Part shown: piece by piece, positions 26,430 to 35,480 of the stretch | Position numbering within the stretch: the first letter of the stretch is position 1 | Layout: every line of letters starts with the position of its first letter | NCBI GenBank assembly: GCA_910585295.1 | Contig: CAJUDE010000012.1 | Span: 1-64,000, forward strand | Direction: 5' to 3' | Length of the DNA: 64,000 nt | From: an uncultured Lachnospiraceae bacterium | GTDB taxonomy: Bacteria > Bacillota > Clostridia > Lachnospirales > Lachnospiraceae | Program-made: the position numbers and the translations under genes | Notes under the pieces: model-generated | Told to the model about the DNA's origin: nothing | The model's input: only the letters and a program-made list of their open reading frames with translations | Database searches by the model: none

Positions 26430-26962
26430 CACCCCCAAAACAACTCTTTTAACGCTTTATAGTACAAATCGTAATCCCATCTTTGCACCTCGTCGAACTT
26501 CGCATATTCCCCATGCCCTTCTGACCTTTGGTAGCCTTGGTAGCCTGCCCGTACCGCCTGTGAAAATAGGTTCAGGCATGTCCCTTCCAGATAATCCAGG
26601 TCGCCAAAGCATATTTCTTCAAATTGCTCCTTCATCAGGTGCAGCAATTCATCATCCGTCAGTTCATCATCCATTTCATTTTTATACAAATAAAAAATTT
26701 CCTGCAGACGAATAATGGTGTCCACATAGTTATTCTGGTCGATAAAATCAGAGTCGCAGAATTGATGGATAATTTTTGGCGCAATGCCTTCCCCAAACTC
26801 TACCCTCCTTTGTTCCCGTAAAGCATGGCCGCGCTCCTCCAAAATCAACTCTGCATCCTGCTCACTTAGCATAAGCCCGTACTGTGCCGTTGCATTGTTT
26901 GTCTCAATAACCTTCCCCAACTGATTTTGCCTTTGCAATAAAACCATCCAATTCCCGTCCAA
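26429..26962 (-). CDS. DUF6323-like protein
   Basis: About 177 residues, helical and acidic, with the stretch LMLSEQDAELILEERGHALREQRRVEFGEGIAPKIIHQFCDSDFI typical of the DUF6323 family as I recall it. An AGGAGGG at 26976-26970 is correctly spaced from a TTG codon at 26962. A longer frame from 27046 would put that ribosome site inside the gene and lacks one of its own. Coupled to the DUF6179-like gene. Their conserved pairing suggests a shared, unknown job. Confidence 0.65.
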   Translation of the reverse strand: MDGNWMVLLQRQNQLGKVIETNNATAQYGLMLSEQDAELILEERGHALREQRRVEFGEGIAPKIIHQFCDSDFIDQNNYVDTIIRLQEIFYLYKNEMDDELTDDELLHLMKEQFEEICFGDLDYLEGTCLNLFSQAVRAGYQGYQRSEGHGEYAKFDEVQRWDYDLYYKALKELFWG

Positions 26963-27036
26963 GAAAAACCCTCCTATCTTTTTATTTTCCATGTATGGAA
27001 GATGATTATAGCATCCCGCCTGGACAGTTACCAGTC

Positions 27037-27065
27037 TTGAATTCAATGGTGTTTTATGATATAAT
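27037..27065 (+). promoter_or_regulatory. Sigma-A-like promoter running into a terminator
   Basis: TTGAAT, 17 bp, TATAAT on the plus strand, about 15 bp before the hairpin at 27080-27110. No plus-strand gene follows. Confidence 0.5.
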
Positions 27066-27079
27066 TAATATAGAAAAAC

Positions 27080-27117
27080 AAGCAACCCCTCATTTATGAA
27101 GGCGTTGCTTATTTTTC
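27080..27117. terminator. Bidirectional terminator
   Basis: AAGCAAC..CTTCAT-like stem closing on GTTGCTT; T-runs follow on both strands (ATTTTTC on plus, TGTTTTTC on minus). On the minus strand it ends the DUF6273 gene. Confidence 0.7.
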
Positions 27118-27177
27118 TATGCCAAGTGCAGCCACAAAGCAAGGTATGTTATTTTATTCCCGCAGTTTGCCGCTTTG

Positions 27178-28392
27178 CTATTTTGCATTCGGGATTGTTT
27201 TGCTGCTCTTGACATGGCCGCAGACAATGCACTTTTCTATAATGCTGCCATCCTTATTCGCTGTTGGCTTTGTCACAGTAACTTCATAGGTATGGGGAAT
27301 GCTCCCAATCGCTTCTTGCCTTGTCTCTTTGCATACCGTGCAGGTATACACCTGCTCGCCATCTTCCTTGCAGGTTGGGGCTTTCGCCACCACGCCTTTA
27401 TCCCAATTATGCTCTGCGCAGCCCTCAGCCCCACTTTCTGCATCTGCCAAAGACCAGAGGCCAGAAGCCAGGTCGATATGTAAGGCTGGCACAACAGCGT
27501 TAGAAGAAGTGCTTATATTGCTGCCATAGCTAAGGATATACCCGTAATCGCTGACATCCACGGCATAAGTTGCGTCATAACCAAGGGAACGCAGCCACCA
27601 CCAGCAGCCCCCTGCATGCTCGCCGCTGCTGATAAACGTTCCTCTCGCCCGTGCATAATCACTTGGTTCCATGCGGCGGGTTGCAGAATCCGTCCCATCC
27701 TCTTCACAAAACCCATAGGACGGGTTCGCTGCATCCTCCATAGATAACAGAGTTACCTTATCGTTGGCTTTGCCCTTATCTTCTGTGCCATATTCTGGGT
27801 TGGCCTCATTTTCTGCCGTCTGCCCCACGACTGCCTTCTGTTCCCCGCTGCTGAACGCTGTATGGTAAAATGTGCTGTTCAGCCAGTCCCGAAGCATGCT
27901 GCCCTCCCAGGTAATGTCAGTCTTTTCTTGGTTATAATCTTCACAATCCAGGCCCCTATCTGCTATAACAAACAGCGTAGAGCCGTCATTTTGCAGCACC
28001 CGCCATTTGATCGGCTCCCATTTGAAGTAACGGTAATCGCTGTCCCCAAAATATCCGTCATAATTCGTGTTGCTTTTGCTGACCCTCCGGTACCTAGCGC
28101 CATCTACCCAAGCATCCCCATTGACGTCATAAGGCGCCCCGGTGATTGCAGCGGTAAGGGCCTCCCCGGAAACCTCCGTCTGGGGATAATTGCCAAAATA
28201 AACATAACTCCATTCTGTGTAGTCTGTGCCGTCATCCATTTTTGTACAATGATGCACCGGATTTGAGGGCAGTTCCTTTGCGGCGCCACCTGGCTTTGCT
28301 TGCGCTGGAATCCACTGTATTGTCAGGAAGATTGCCGCTGCAAGCAGCAGTGACAGATGTTTTTGCCTTGTTCTTTTCGCTTTTTGTTCCAT
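27178..28392 (-). CDS. Secreted DUF6273 protein with Cys-rich C-terminal repeats
   Basis: 404 residues. A signal peptide (LSLLLAAAIFLTIQWIPAQAKP) is followed by a DUF6273 domain from YVYFGNYPQTEVSG through WEPIKWRVLQNDGSTLFVIADRGLDC, WLNSTFYHTAF and VTLLSMEDA. The tail (about 330-404) carries two Cys-rich units, CAEHNWDKGVVAKAPTCKEDG with YTCTVCKETR and KPTANKDGSIIEKCIVCGHV, common at the ends of clostridial surface proteins. No sortase motif. GGAGA ahead of ATG 28392. Likely a cell-surface or secreted protein of unknown role. Confidence 0.78.
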   Translation of the reverse strand: MEQKAKRTRQKHLSLLLAAAIFLTIQWIPAQAKPGGAAKELPSNPVHHCTKMDDGTDYTEWSYVYFGNYPQTEVSGEALTAAITGAPYDVNGDAWVDGARYRRVSKSNTNYDGYFGDSDYRYFKWEPIKWRVLQNDGSTLFVIADRGLDCEDYNQEKTDITWEGSMLRDWLNSTFYHTAFSSGEQKAVVGQTAENEANPEYGTEDKGKANDKVTLLSMEDAANPSYGFCEEDGTDSATRRMEPSDYARARGTFISSGEHAGGCWWWLRSLGYDATYAVDVSDYGYILSYGSNISTSSNAVVPALHIDLASGLWSLADAESGAEGCAEHNWDKGVVAKAPTCKEDGEQVYTCTVCKETRQEAIGSIPHTYEVTVTKPTANKDGSIIEKCIVCGHVKSSKTIPNAK

Positions 28393-28617
28393 ATTGTTCT
28401 CCTTCCCTGCTCCGTTGTACGTTGCCTTTCGTTTCAGCTTTTGCCATCACGCGAAACCTGCGCCACTGGCGCACCTTTTCCGCTCTTGGTTTCTAATTTC
28501 TATTTTACCATATCAAAAAATGGATCACAAGCACGTTCCATAACATCATGTCTTGATAATCCTAAAGTTAAGTACGCCGTATCCCCGTCCCTTTAACATA
28601 AGGATACCATAATAGAC

Positions 28618-29697
28618 TTACGGAATTATTTCTGAACCCACCCATGCCTTATACTCGGAAACCAACTCTTTGAATTCACTGTGCTCCCTAAGGAAATCAT
28701 AGGCGGCATCCCTTTCCAGCTCCAATAAAATTGCTGGCAGCATCTGTTTTGGGTCAGAAACTTTTGCAATGCGGTTAAATAGTGGGGAATTGCCCATATC
28801 CCATGGCGTGCGCATTGTTTCCAGCAATTTTCGCAAAAGGCAGACGCATTCGCCGGCGTCTTTCATTGCCCCGGCTACTTGCAGCGGGGCTACAAATGAA
28901 TTATATTCCCATAGCCCAAAAAGCCCTGGCATTTGGCTTGCTTTATCTGCAACATCCTTTGCAGCCTGTATGCAGCCATCTGCCAACTCTGCATCGACCA
29001 TTTTATACAACAGCATTTGAACTTTATTCAGCGCAAGGAGCAAGGCGTTCTGTAAACCTTTGATTGCTTTCTCCGTCTCGCCTTGGCATAAATAGATATT
29101 AGTTTGCAGCATCTGCTTGTCCGCCATGCTGCTAAACGCGTCCTCTTTATCCGGCATGGAATCCAGAACCTCCTGCGCCTTGCCATACTCACCATTACGG
29201 ATAAACCTGCTTACCATCATATAGCTTGCGCTGTTGCTAATTTTACCGTCACTGCTCCCCGCAAGCTTATGGTACCATTGGGCAAGCATATCATCGTAAC
29301 AGCGCACCTCATGGTCTGGCAGCCCAGATATCGCAAGCAGACCGTCAAGCTGAAAGGTAAGGCGCTGCAATAAGGCCTCGTTATGCGGGTATTCATGGAT
29401 TTTTTGCTTCGCGGCGCCAAAGGCAGACGCAACCCCTTCTTTTTGGGCAATTTCCATAATCCCTCTGCAAACGCACCCCATTTCCTGTTCTGATATATCT
29501 TCCTGAAAACAAAACAGGGTATTTAAATCAACCTTAAGCAAACGGGCTAATGGCGCCAAAAGAGAAATATCCGGGCTTGTGGAGCCTTTTTCCCACTTGC
29601 TGACAGCAGGTATTGATACATTAAGGTATTTCGCCACCTGTTCCTGCGTCAGCCCTAATTCCTTCCGCTTTTGCTGAATTACCAAATTCATCGGCAT
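28618..29697 (-). CDS. XRE-family regulator with helical-repeat C-terminal domain
   Basis: 359 residues. Residues 8-62 are an HTH_3 domain (ELGLTQEQVAKYLNVSIPAVSKWEKGSTSPDISLLAPLARLLKV). The remaining about 290 residues look like TPR-type helical repeats (YMMVSRFIRNGEYGKAQEVLDSM, NIYLCQGETEKAIKGLQNAL), as in peptide-sensing RRNPP-like regulators, though no secreted-peptide gene is visible nearby. AAAGGAG ahead of ATG 29697. Confidence 0.85.
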   Translation of the reverse strand: MPMNLVIQQKRKELGLTQEQVAKYLNVSIPAVSKWEKGSTSPDISLLAPLARLLKVDLNTLFCFQEDISEQEMGCVCRGIMEIAQKEGVASAFGAAKQKIHEYPHNEALLQRLTFQLDGLLAISGLPDHEVRCYDDMLAQWYHKLAGSSDGKISNSASYMMVSRFIRNGEYGKAQEVLDSMPDKEDAFSSMADKQMLQTNIYLCQGETEKAIKGLQNALLLALNKVQMLLYKMVDAELADGCIQAAKDVADKASQMPGLFGLWEYNSFVAPLQVAGAMKDAGECVCLLRKLLETMRTPWDMGNSPLFNRIAKVSDPKQMLPAILLELERDAAYDFLREHSEFKELVSEYKAWVGSEIIP

Positions 29698-29802
29698 ATT
29701 ATCATCTCCTTTACACTGAATGGTACAAAAGCCTTTGTTGCCCTAATGATACCACCAGGCTGCATGTGCGGCAATTGAGAGGTTGTTAACTTTTAGTGAA
29801 AT

Positions 29803-30027
29803 TTTTTATCTTATAGGAAATTTATACACTATAACACTTCACAGTAACACGGTGTTTCCTATAAAAGGACAAAGAATCCTGCTCTGCAGGATTCTCCGCC
29901 TGCGGCGAGCCGCTTTCGCGGCATATTTCTTTTCCGCCGCAGTACCCTCGCTTCGCTGGGGCAGACCCTACGATAATTGTTTTTTCTTTTATAGGGAATC
30001 CGAAGGAATTTCCTATAAGATAAAAAA
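29803..30027. repeat. Mosaic intergenic palindromic repeat, copy C
   Basis: Starts with TTATCTTATAGGAAATTTAT and TAACACTTCACAGTAACAC (the core of copy B). Then come the GAATCCTG/CAGGATTC hairpin, a CCGCCTGCGGCGAGCCGC module, the CTTCGCTGGGGCAGACCCTA module of copy A in opposite orientation, and a closing ATTTCCTATAAGATAAAA. This array occupies most of the 388-bp gap between the XRE and GyrI-like genes; nothing else is seen there. Confidence 0.8.
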
Positions 30028-30085
30028 CAGCCGCCGCTACTTATCATAGCGACGGCCGTCCGCTTCTGGCAAAAGCCATACATTA

Positions 30086-30565
30086 TCAGGATTCCTCAAT
30101 ATTTTCGTCTGCCAGCCCTACATAAATGTGAATCTCTGCATCCTCCATGCACTCATCTTGGTACTCTTCAAAATCACACTGGAAGGCCCTTGGCAGGTCC
30201 ATCTCCCAAATCTCCTGCCATGCCGCCCCAACGGCCTGCACCATGTCGCCGTGGACAATAAACTTTGCATACCTGCCTGCCGGGACCTTGCAAACTGCAT
30301 ATTTTCCATCTTCTGGCTCCTTGGACACCTCGCAGGCAACCACCGCCGTGTAATCTGATTTTTCATCCCCCTCAAATTCTGTATAAAGCCCAAGCGCTTT
30401 GTCATTTGCTTTACAGGGAATGGAAGCATAGACGCCTTCTTTATAAAATTTCTCCCACAAGCCGCCAATCACTGCCCCCATATTCGGGTTCTGGTTATTG
30501 GCGCGCGCGCAAACCCCTACTGCAATTTTCTCTTCCAAAGTTACAATTTCATACTTCATATCCAT
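30086..30565 (-). CDS. GyrI-like/AraC effector-binding domain protein
   Basis: 159 residues, a stand-alone SOUL/GyrI-like fold: starts MKYEIVTLEEKIAVGVCAR, has IGGLWEKFYKEGVYASIP, an Asp/Glu-rich small-molecule pocket strand (DYTAVVACEV) and ends with PRAFQCDFEEYQDECMEDAEIHIYVGL. Such proteins bind hydrophobic or cationic small molecules and often accompany regulators; here the WYL regulator gene lies 55 bp upstream in the same direction. ATG 30565 or 30559 are both possible behind AAAGGATGG. Confidence 0.83.
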   Translation of the reverse strand: MDMKYEIVTLEEKIAVGVCARANNQNPNMGAVIGGLWEKFYKEGVYASIPCKANDKALGLYTEFEGDEKSDYTAVVACEVSKEPEDGKYAVCKVPAGRYAKFIVHGDMVQAVGAAWQEIWEMDLPRAFQCDFEEYQDECMEDAEIHIYVGLADENIEES

Positions 30566-30620
30566 ACCATCCTTTCATTTGATAAAAGGATTATAGCACC
30601 CTAAAAAGGACATCTGTATG

Positions 30621-31529
30621 TCATGATTCCAAATACTTTTCCCGGATGTTTTCTGCAAACGCAGCCAATTCCTGCCGAAGCCACACAGGCTCTAGAAGCT
30701 CCGCATCCATCCCAAAAGAGATAATCCAGCAAAGAATGCTGTATTTATCGGTAAAGCCAGCCGCAAACAGCAGCGACCCGTCCTGCCCTTCCACAAAGCA
30801 GTCAGCCCCAAACTCCTCTATCAGCCTCCATTTAAATTTCTTATGTATCTTTGCCTTGACCTGATAAACCATTGGGAATGCTTTTTCCAATGATAAATTG
30901 GGGGCTGGCACCGGGCGTTTTTCAAAGGCCTCCCCTAGGGTTAAGCCTGCCATGCGGGTTAATTTAAACAGGCGGAACCCCCGCCGCTTCCTGCAATACC
31001 CCCACAAATACCAGCTTGACCACTGGAACACCAAATCATACGGCTCAACTGTCCGCTCCGATTCCCCTTTCGGCGCATAATAATGGAAAGAAATTTGGAT
31101 GCCAGAAACGATTGCTTCCTGGATTTTTTCTATTTTGGGCATCAATGATTCTTTCTGCCAAGAAGAAAGGTCAATTAATATATGCTGCTCCCCTGCTGGC
31201 AGGCTTGCCGCCCCTGCCGACAATTTTTCCATCAACTGGAGGTAACGGTTTGTGCCGCTTACGCTGTCAAGGCTGCGAAGCCCTGCCAGAATCGCCTGCA
31301 TATCGGAAGCGCTGAGCAATGTGCGGTCTATGCTATACCCTTCCATAATAGAAATGCCGCCCTTCGCGCCCTGCTCCGTCACCAATGGGATGCCTGCCAT
31401 GCAAAGGGCCTCAATATCCCGATTAATGGTACGGCGGGACACCTCAAAGGTTTGGGCCAAATAAGGGGCAGTCACTTTCTCCTTTTGCAATAGGATGGAA
31501 AGGATCCCTATCATCCGGTCAATCTTCAT
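30621..31529 (-). CDS. YafY-type HTH-WYL transcriptional regulator
   Basis: 302 residues: N-terminal HTH_11 (ILLQKEKVTAPYLAQTFEVSRRTINRDIEALCMAGIPLVTEQG), then a WYL domain (ISFHYYAPKGESERTVEPYDLVFQWSSWYLWGYCRKRRGFRLFKLTRM) and a WCX-like C terminus. WYL domains sense ligands, in some cases nucleic acids or nucleotides. Its ATG overlaps the 3' end of the upstream RlaP-type gene by 11 bp, so it is co-translated with two nucleotidyltransferases. Confidence 0.9.
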   Translation of the reverse strand: MKIDRMIGILSILLQKEKVTAPYLAQTFEVSRRTINRDIEALCMAGIPLVTEQGAKGGISIMEGYSIDRTLLSASDMQAILAGLRSLDSVSGTNRYLQLMEKLSAGAASLPAGEQHILIDLSSWQKESLMPKIEKIQEAIVSGIQISFHYYAPKGESERTVEPYDLVFQWSSWYLWGYCRKRRGFRLFKLTRMAGLTLGEAFEKRPVPAPNLSLEKAFPMVYQVKAKIHKKFKWRLIEEFGADCFVEGQDGSLLFAAGFTDKYSILCWIISFGMDAELLEPVWLRQELAAFAENIREKYLES

Positions 31530-32298
31530 ATGCCGCCTCCGAAAGCGCGTCCAAAAATATTTGGTTTAACGTGTCCCACTCCTTACGCCTGTCATCTTCC
31601 ATGCCGTCCATAACCTTCTTTTGCGCCTTTATTTCCTGTTCAATAAACGTATAGGCCGCCGATATCTGGGGACTCCATTCCTGTTCCTGCGTAACCCGTT
31701 TATATTCTAATAATTTATGGATTTCCTGCCGTATCCCTTCTGGCAGCCCCAGGTTCAGCAATTCCCCAAACGGCACTGGGGGCGCCTTTTTGTACTGTTC
31801 AATATAACGGCATGCCAGCAGGGGGCGCAGCGCATAAAAATATTTCTTATATTTCACCTTTTCCTGTTGAAGATGCTTCTGAAAGGCGCTGCACGCAGTC
31901 CCATAATAGTGGGAAACCGCCGCTTTTTTTGAAAAATATAACTGTGCTGGCTGATATATTTTCTCCCACAGCAACGTCTTTTTATAAACAATTGGGGAAT
32001 TGCCCCACTCAAATAATGTCGCATTGCCCCGGTGGAACTGCTGTAGGGCTTTTTTCAAATCCCATCCATTAATGTCAAGCACTTCGTCCAATTGCCACTC
32101 AATCACGTCCCTTGGCCCATCCAGCCTCAGGTAATCTTCCTGTTTCCTGATATAGACAAAACGGACGTCATAGTCGCTGTCTGGGGAAGCAAAGCCCCAT
32201 GCCCTGCTGCCAGACTCTACGGCAAATAGAACTTTCACTTGCTCCTTTTTTTCAATTTCTAGCAATTTCGCCTGGATTTCACCCTGAATATCCCTCAT
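31519..32298 (-). CDS. RlaP/YcgL-type nucleotidyltransferase 1
   Basis: 259 residues. The polymerase-beta-like catalytic motif is clear: AVESGSRAWGFASPDSDYDVRFVYIR, with GS and the metal-binding D-x-D pair. The rest is helical (YFSKKAAVSHYYGTACSAFQKHLQ). The family (PF10127) includes RlaP proteins proposed for RNA repair. The ATG at 32298 overlaps the TGA of the second copy (ATGA), with GAGGAGG ahead. Substrate unknown. Confidence 0.85.
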   Translation of the reverse strand: MRDIQGEIQAKLLEIEKKEQVKVLFAVESGSRAWGFASPDSDYDVRFVYIRKQEDYLRLDGPRDVIEWQLDEVLDINGWDLKKALQQFHRGNATLFEWGNSPIVYKKTLLWEKIYQPAQLYFSKKAAVSHYYGTACSAFQKHLQQEKVKYKKYFYALRPLLACRYIEQYKKAPPVPFGELLNLGLPEGIRQEIHKLLEYKRVTQEQEWSPQISAAYTFIEQEIKAQKKVMDGMEDDRRKEWDTLNQIFLDALSEAAYED

Positions 32299-33317
32299 TC
32301 CCACTCCTCCTCAATTGCCCTTTGGTTGACGGACTCTACAAATGCGCCCACTTTCCCCATGTCCGGATGGTCTGGCAAAACACTATGCTTTTCTGCCATT
32401 TCCAGGCGGCTTTCATATTCCCCTAGCATCTGGTAAAACTCCCCGTCAAACGTGCCGTCTTCGTTCTGGAAGCCGCCTGCCCTGATTTTTAACAGCACGT
32501 CCAAGCCATCCACCCGATGGGTTCTGATTTCGCCCTGTTCCAGAATATCAATCGCCATCATAAACAGGCGGATTAAATGCATCGCGTGTTTATTTAGATG
32601 GCCGCTGTCTTTCTTTTTGTTGCGTTTCCCAATTTTATCATAATCACGGACTACATTATGCAATGCCTCAAACATTTTCTGGTAATCCCGAAGGGGCATA
32701 TGGGTCTGGCTGGCATCCACAAATATTTCGGTGTCCATGCCTGGGGTCACTGCTTGGTCAACATATAGCCTTACGTTTCCATATGCAAACTCCCCGTACT
32801 TCGCCTGGAAGCCTGCTAAGGCATTCTGGACAGAATTCAGGATATGCCGCTCTTTTTCCCGCTGGGGCATGCCGCCCCTGGCAATGGCATTTTGCAGCCT
32901 GCGAAGCTGGGCGCTGGCATAACCGCCAAAAGACTTGGCAGCCCGTTTGGAAAGGAACAGGCCGCTATTGTCAACAAGCTCCTGGCCAATGGCTGTCTTA
33001 ATCAAATACTGGTTCTCATCCAACCCTAAAATCTCACATGTGTTTGGGTTGCATTCTAACAAAAGCTTCACCATCTTATTGAAAGAATACACCACCGTAT
33101 CGGTATTGCCATCCTCATATTGCTCAAACCTAGTCAGCCCCAGCAGGTCAGAACGCAAGGGGAGCGTTACGCCGCGCAAATCAATGTCGCTATTTTCATT
33201 ATTAGTCCCATATGCATAACTCCCGCCTAACCCCAACAGCATGACCCTGCTGCCCAGCCGCTTGTTTGTCCGCAGGAACTCATACTCTGGCTCCATGGCC
33301 AATTTTTTAACATCCAT
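32295..33317 (-). CDS. RlaP/YcgL-type nucleotidyltransferase 2
   Basis: 340 residues. Catalytic motif LGLGGSYAYGTNNENSDIDLRGV, again with the G-S and D-x-D pattern, followed by a helical region containing RNKKKDSGHLNKHAMHLIRLFMMAIDILEQGEIRTHR. That HLNKHAMHLIRL segment is characteristic of the longer members of this family. It is distinct from, not a duplicate of, its downstream neighbour. GAGGTGG ahead of ATG 33317 rules out the longer frame from 33359. Heads the three-gene RlaP-RlaP-WYL unit. Confidence 0.85.
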   Translation of the reverse strand: MDVKKLAMEPEYEFLRTNKRLGSRVMLLGLGGSYAYGTNNENSDIDLRGVTLPLRSDLLGLTRFEQYEDGNTDTVVYSFNKMVKLLLECNPNTCEILGLDENQYLIKTAIGQELVDNSGLFLSKRAAKSFGGYASAQLRRLQNAIARGGMPQREKERHILNSVQNALAGFQAKYGEFAYGNVRLYVDQAVTPGMDTEIFVDASQTHMPLRDYQKMFEALHNVVRDYDKIGKRNKKKDSGHLNKHAMHLIRLFMMAIDILEQGEIRTHRVDGLDVLLKIRAGGFQNEDGTFDGEFYQMLGEYESRLEMAEKHSVLPDHPDMGKVGAFVESVNQRAIEEEWE

Positions 33318-33491
33318 CTTGCCACCTCGATTTATCCACTTTCTTTTACCTATTCCCAAAAACCTATCACAGTTTCAGGAATAGCCTGACCCTATCATTT
33401 TCCAGGCCCATCCTGATTCTACCACTTTGGCGTTTCCATGTCGATATTTTTACTTACGATGCCTGATATGGCGCCTTTGATGTTTGCCCCA

Positions 33492-34769
33492 TCACCGTTT
33501 TGCGGGCAGCCGCACGGTAAAGGTGCTTCCACCGCCCGGCGTATCGCTGACAGATAATTTACCTCCATGGCTGCCGCATATTTCCTTTGCAATCGCCAGC
33601 CCCAGCCCAAAATGCCCTTTATCGCTGCGGGAACTGCTTACTTGATAAAATTTGTCAAAAATTTTCTCTTTTTCCCCATCTGGAATCCCAATCCCAGTAT
33701 CAATGACTTGGATATAGCATCTGGCACGCTGCTGATACAGGCGCACGGTGGCCTTCTGCCCCGAAGGGGTGTAATGCAGGGCATTATCCAACAAAATCAC
33801 AAGCACTTGCTCCACCCTTTGAGGGTCGCAGGCACAGGGGCAGCCCCCTCCTTTTTCCAAAGATAAAAAAATCCCTTTGTTTTTCGCTATCCCTTCGTAA
33901 GTTCTGCAAACCTTTTGCGCTAAATCTGCCAAATCCACAGGCACAAACTGAAAGCTCAGGCTGGCGCGCTCCACTTTCGCTAAGCACAAAAGGTCTTGCA
34001 CCAACCGTTCCATCCGGGACATTTCATTGCCCATTAAAGAGAAAATCCTTTCCCGTTTTCCAGAATTTGGTTTATGCTCCAACATAGACAGCCCCGTTTT
34101 AAGCACCGCCAGGGGCGAGCGTAATTCATGGGAGGCAAAGGCAATAAATTCTTTTTGCTTTTCATGGTTTTGGGCCACCGGCTGCAGCGCGTGGGAAGTA
34201 AACCCGTAAGAGAACAGATAGACAAGGGGAATAGAAAACAACCATACCGCAAAAAACCCAATACGCTGCATTTTTACATTCTGCAAAAATGGTTTTAGGC
34301 TGTATAAATACAAATATGTGACGCACGGCTGCTGCTCAGAAACCGCCCCATACAAAACAAGAAATTTTGAACCCTCCCCCCCATATTCAAAATACTCTTT
34401 TTCCGCGGTGAAATTTCCGGTAATTGGCGCAATCCCCTGTTTGATGATATATTCCCCCACTTCCTCCGCCAGCCTGCGTTCCGGCTCCGTCAACGCCACT
34501 TCTGAAAGGGTGGAGGGAACCCCATCCACTTTAAGGTACAGCAAATCCTCCCCAGCGTCCACATTCCGCATATACCAGTGGATGCTGACCGGGTTTTTGG
34601 TATGCAGCTCATAGGAAACAGTATTTGCATTCAGGCAAAAAAGAGCCTCTTCCTGCCCATACATATTTTTTTCGGAAATACCCAGGCAGCATAATACTAT
34701 GGCAAGGGCCAGCAAAGCCGTGATGGCGCAGCAAACCAGGGAAAGCTTAATTTGAACCTTTTGAAACAT
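33492..34769 (-). CDS. Sensor histidine kinase of a two-component system
   Basis: 425 residues. Helix 1 (LVCCAITALLALAIVLCCLGI), an extracellular sensor of about 140 residues, helix 2 (IGFFAVWLFSIPLVYLFSYGF). HisKA follows with the phospho-His in IAFASHELRSPLAVLKTGL, then HATPase with N box LLDNALHYTP, G1 DTGIGIPDG, F box KIFDKFYQ and G2 GHFGLGLAIAKEI. Encoded 1 bp after the response regulator, so it is co-expressed with it. The ABC operon on the other strand shares the control region and is the likely target. Confidence 0.93.
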   Translation of the reverse strand: MFQKVQIKLSLVCCAITALLALAIVLCCLGISEKNMYGQEEALFCLNANTVSYELHTKNPVSIHWYMRNVDAGEDLLYLKVDGVPSTLSEVALTEPERRLAEEVGEYIIKQGIAPITGNFTAEKEYFEYGGEGSKFLVLYGAVSEQQPCVTYLYLYSLKPFLQNVKMQRIGFFAVWLFSIPLVYLFSYGFTSHALQPVAQNHEKQKEFIAFASHELRSPLAVLKTGLSMLEHKPNSGKRERIFSLMGNEMSRMERLVQDLLCLAKVERASLSFQFVPVDLADLAQKVCRTYEGIAKNKGIFLSLEKGGGCPCACDPQRVEQVLVILLDNALHYTPSGQKATVRLYQQRARCYIQVIDTGIGIPDGEKEKIFDKFYQVSSSRSDKGHFGLGLAIAKEICGSHGGKLSVSDTPGGGSTFTVRLPAKR

Positions 34770-34770
34770 C

Positions 34771-35454
34771 TCAATCCCCCTGTTTGCCCTTTAGGCAATA
34801 GCCTTGCCGGTGTACGGTTACGATTTCCACTGCTGCCTGCAGCTTTTTTAGCTTTTTCCGCAGCAAATAAATGTAGTTATCCAGGTTCCCATCCTCAATT
34901 TCCGCCTCCATGCCCCAGACATTCCCAATAATCTGCCTGCGCGCCAGCACTTGCCCGGGATTGCGCATAAAAAAAGCCAACAATTCCCCTTCCCGCTTAG
35001 GCAGGATATAAGCCTCCCCGCCATACATCAATTTTGACTCTTTTTCGGAAAAGCTGATATCCCCAAACTGCAGCAGGAATGGGGAAGGCTGATCCAACGA
35101 CCTGCGCATCACGCTGCGGATACGAGCCATCAGCTCCCCTAGGTCAAAGGGCTTCACTAAATAATCGTCTGCGCCCAGGTCCAGCCCATTGATTTTCTCA
35201 GCAGCTTCCCCAAGTGCAGTGATAAATATGACAGGCGTCTTTACCCCATCCTGGCGCATACGTTTCAGTATGCTTTCCCCAGCAAGGCTTGGGAGCATCC
35301 TGTCCAACAAGATAATATCATGGGACTCCTGTAAGGCAAGGAAAAGCCCCTCGTACCCATCCTGGCAGATATCAACGGAAAACCCTTCATCCTCCAGCCC
35401 ATAAGATAACAGTTCTGTTAAGCTTGCGTCGTCCTCAATAATCAATATCCGCAT
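34771..35454 (-). CDS. OmpR/PhoB-family response regulator
   Basis: 227 residues: receiver domain with ILIIEDDASL acidic pair, phospho-Asp in DIILLDRMLPSL, Thr in VIFITAL and Lys in DDYLVKPFDLGEL; then a winged-helix Trans_reg_C domain (ILPKREGELLAFFMRNPGQVLARRQIIGNVW, DNYIYLLRKKLKKL, IVTVHRQGYCL). AAGGAGG ahead of ATG 35454. The paired direct repeats in the divergent promoter region are its expected binding sites. Confidence 0.95.
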   Translation of the reverse strand: MRILIIEDDASLTELLSYGLEDEGFSVDICQDGYEGLFLALQESHDIILLDRMLPSLAGESILKRMRQDGVKTPVIFITALGEAAEKINGLDLGADDYLVKPFDLGELMARIRSVMRRSLDQPSPFLLQFGDISFSEKESKLMYGGEAYILPKREGELLAFFMRNPGQVLARRQIIGNVWGMEAEIEDGNLDNYIYLLRKKLKKLQAAVEIVTVHRQGYCLKGKQGD

Positions 35455-35480
35455 CGCATACCTCCTTCATGTTTATTTAT

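Noticed and set aside
33360..33491. Possible short gene between RlaP and kinase genes
   Set aside because: Only a 63-codon frame without a ribosome site and overlapping the kinase; region looks noncoding.
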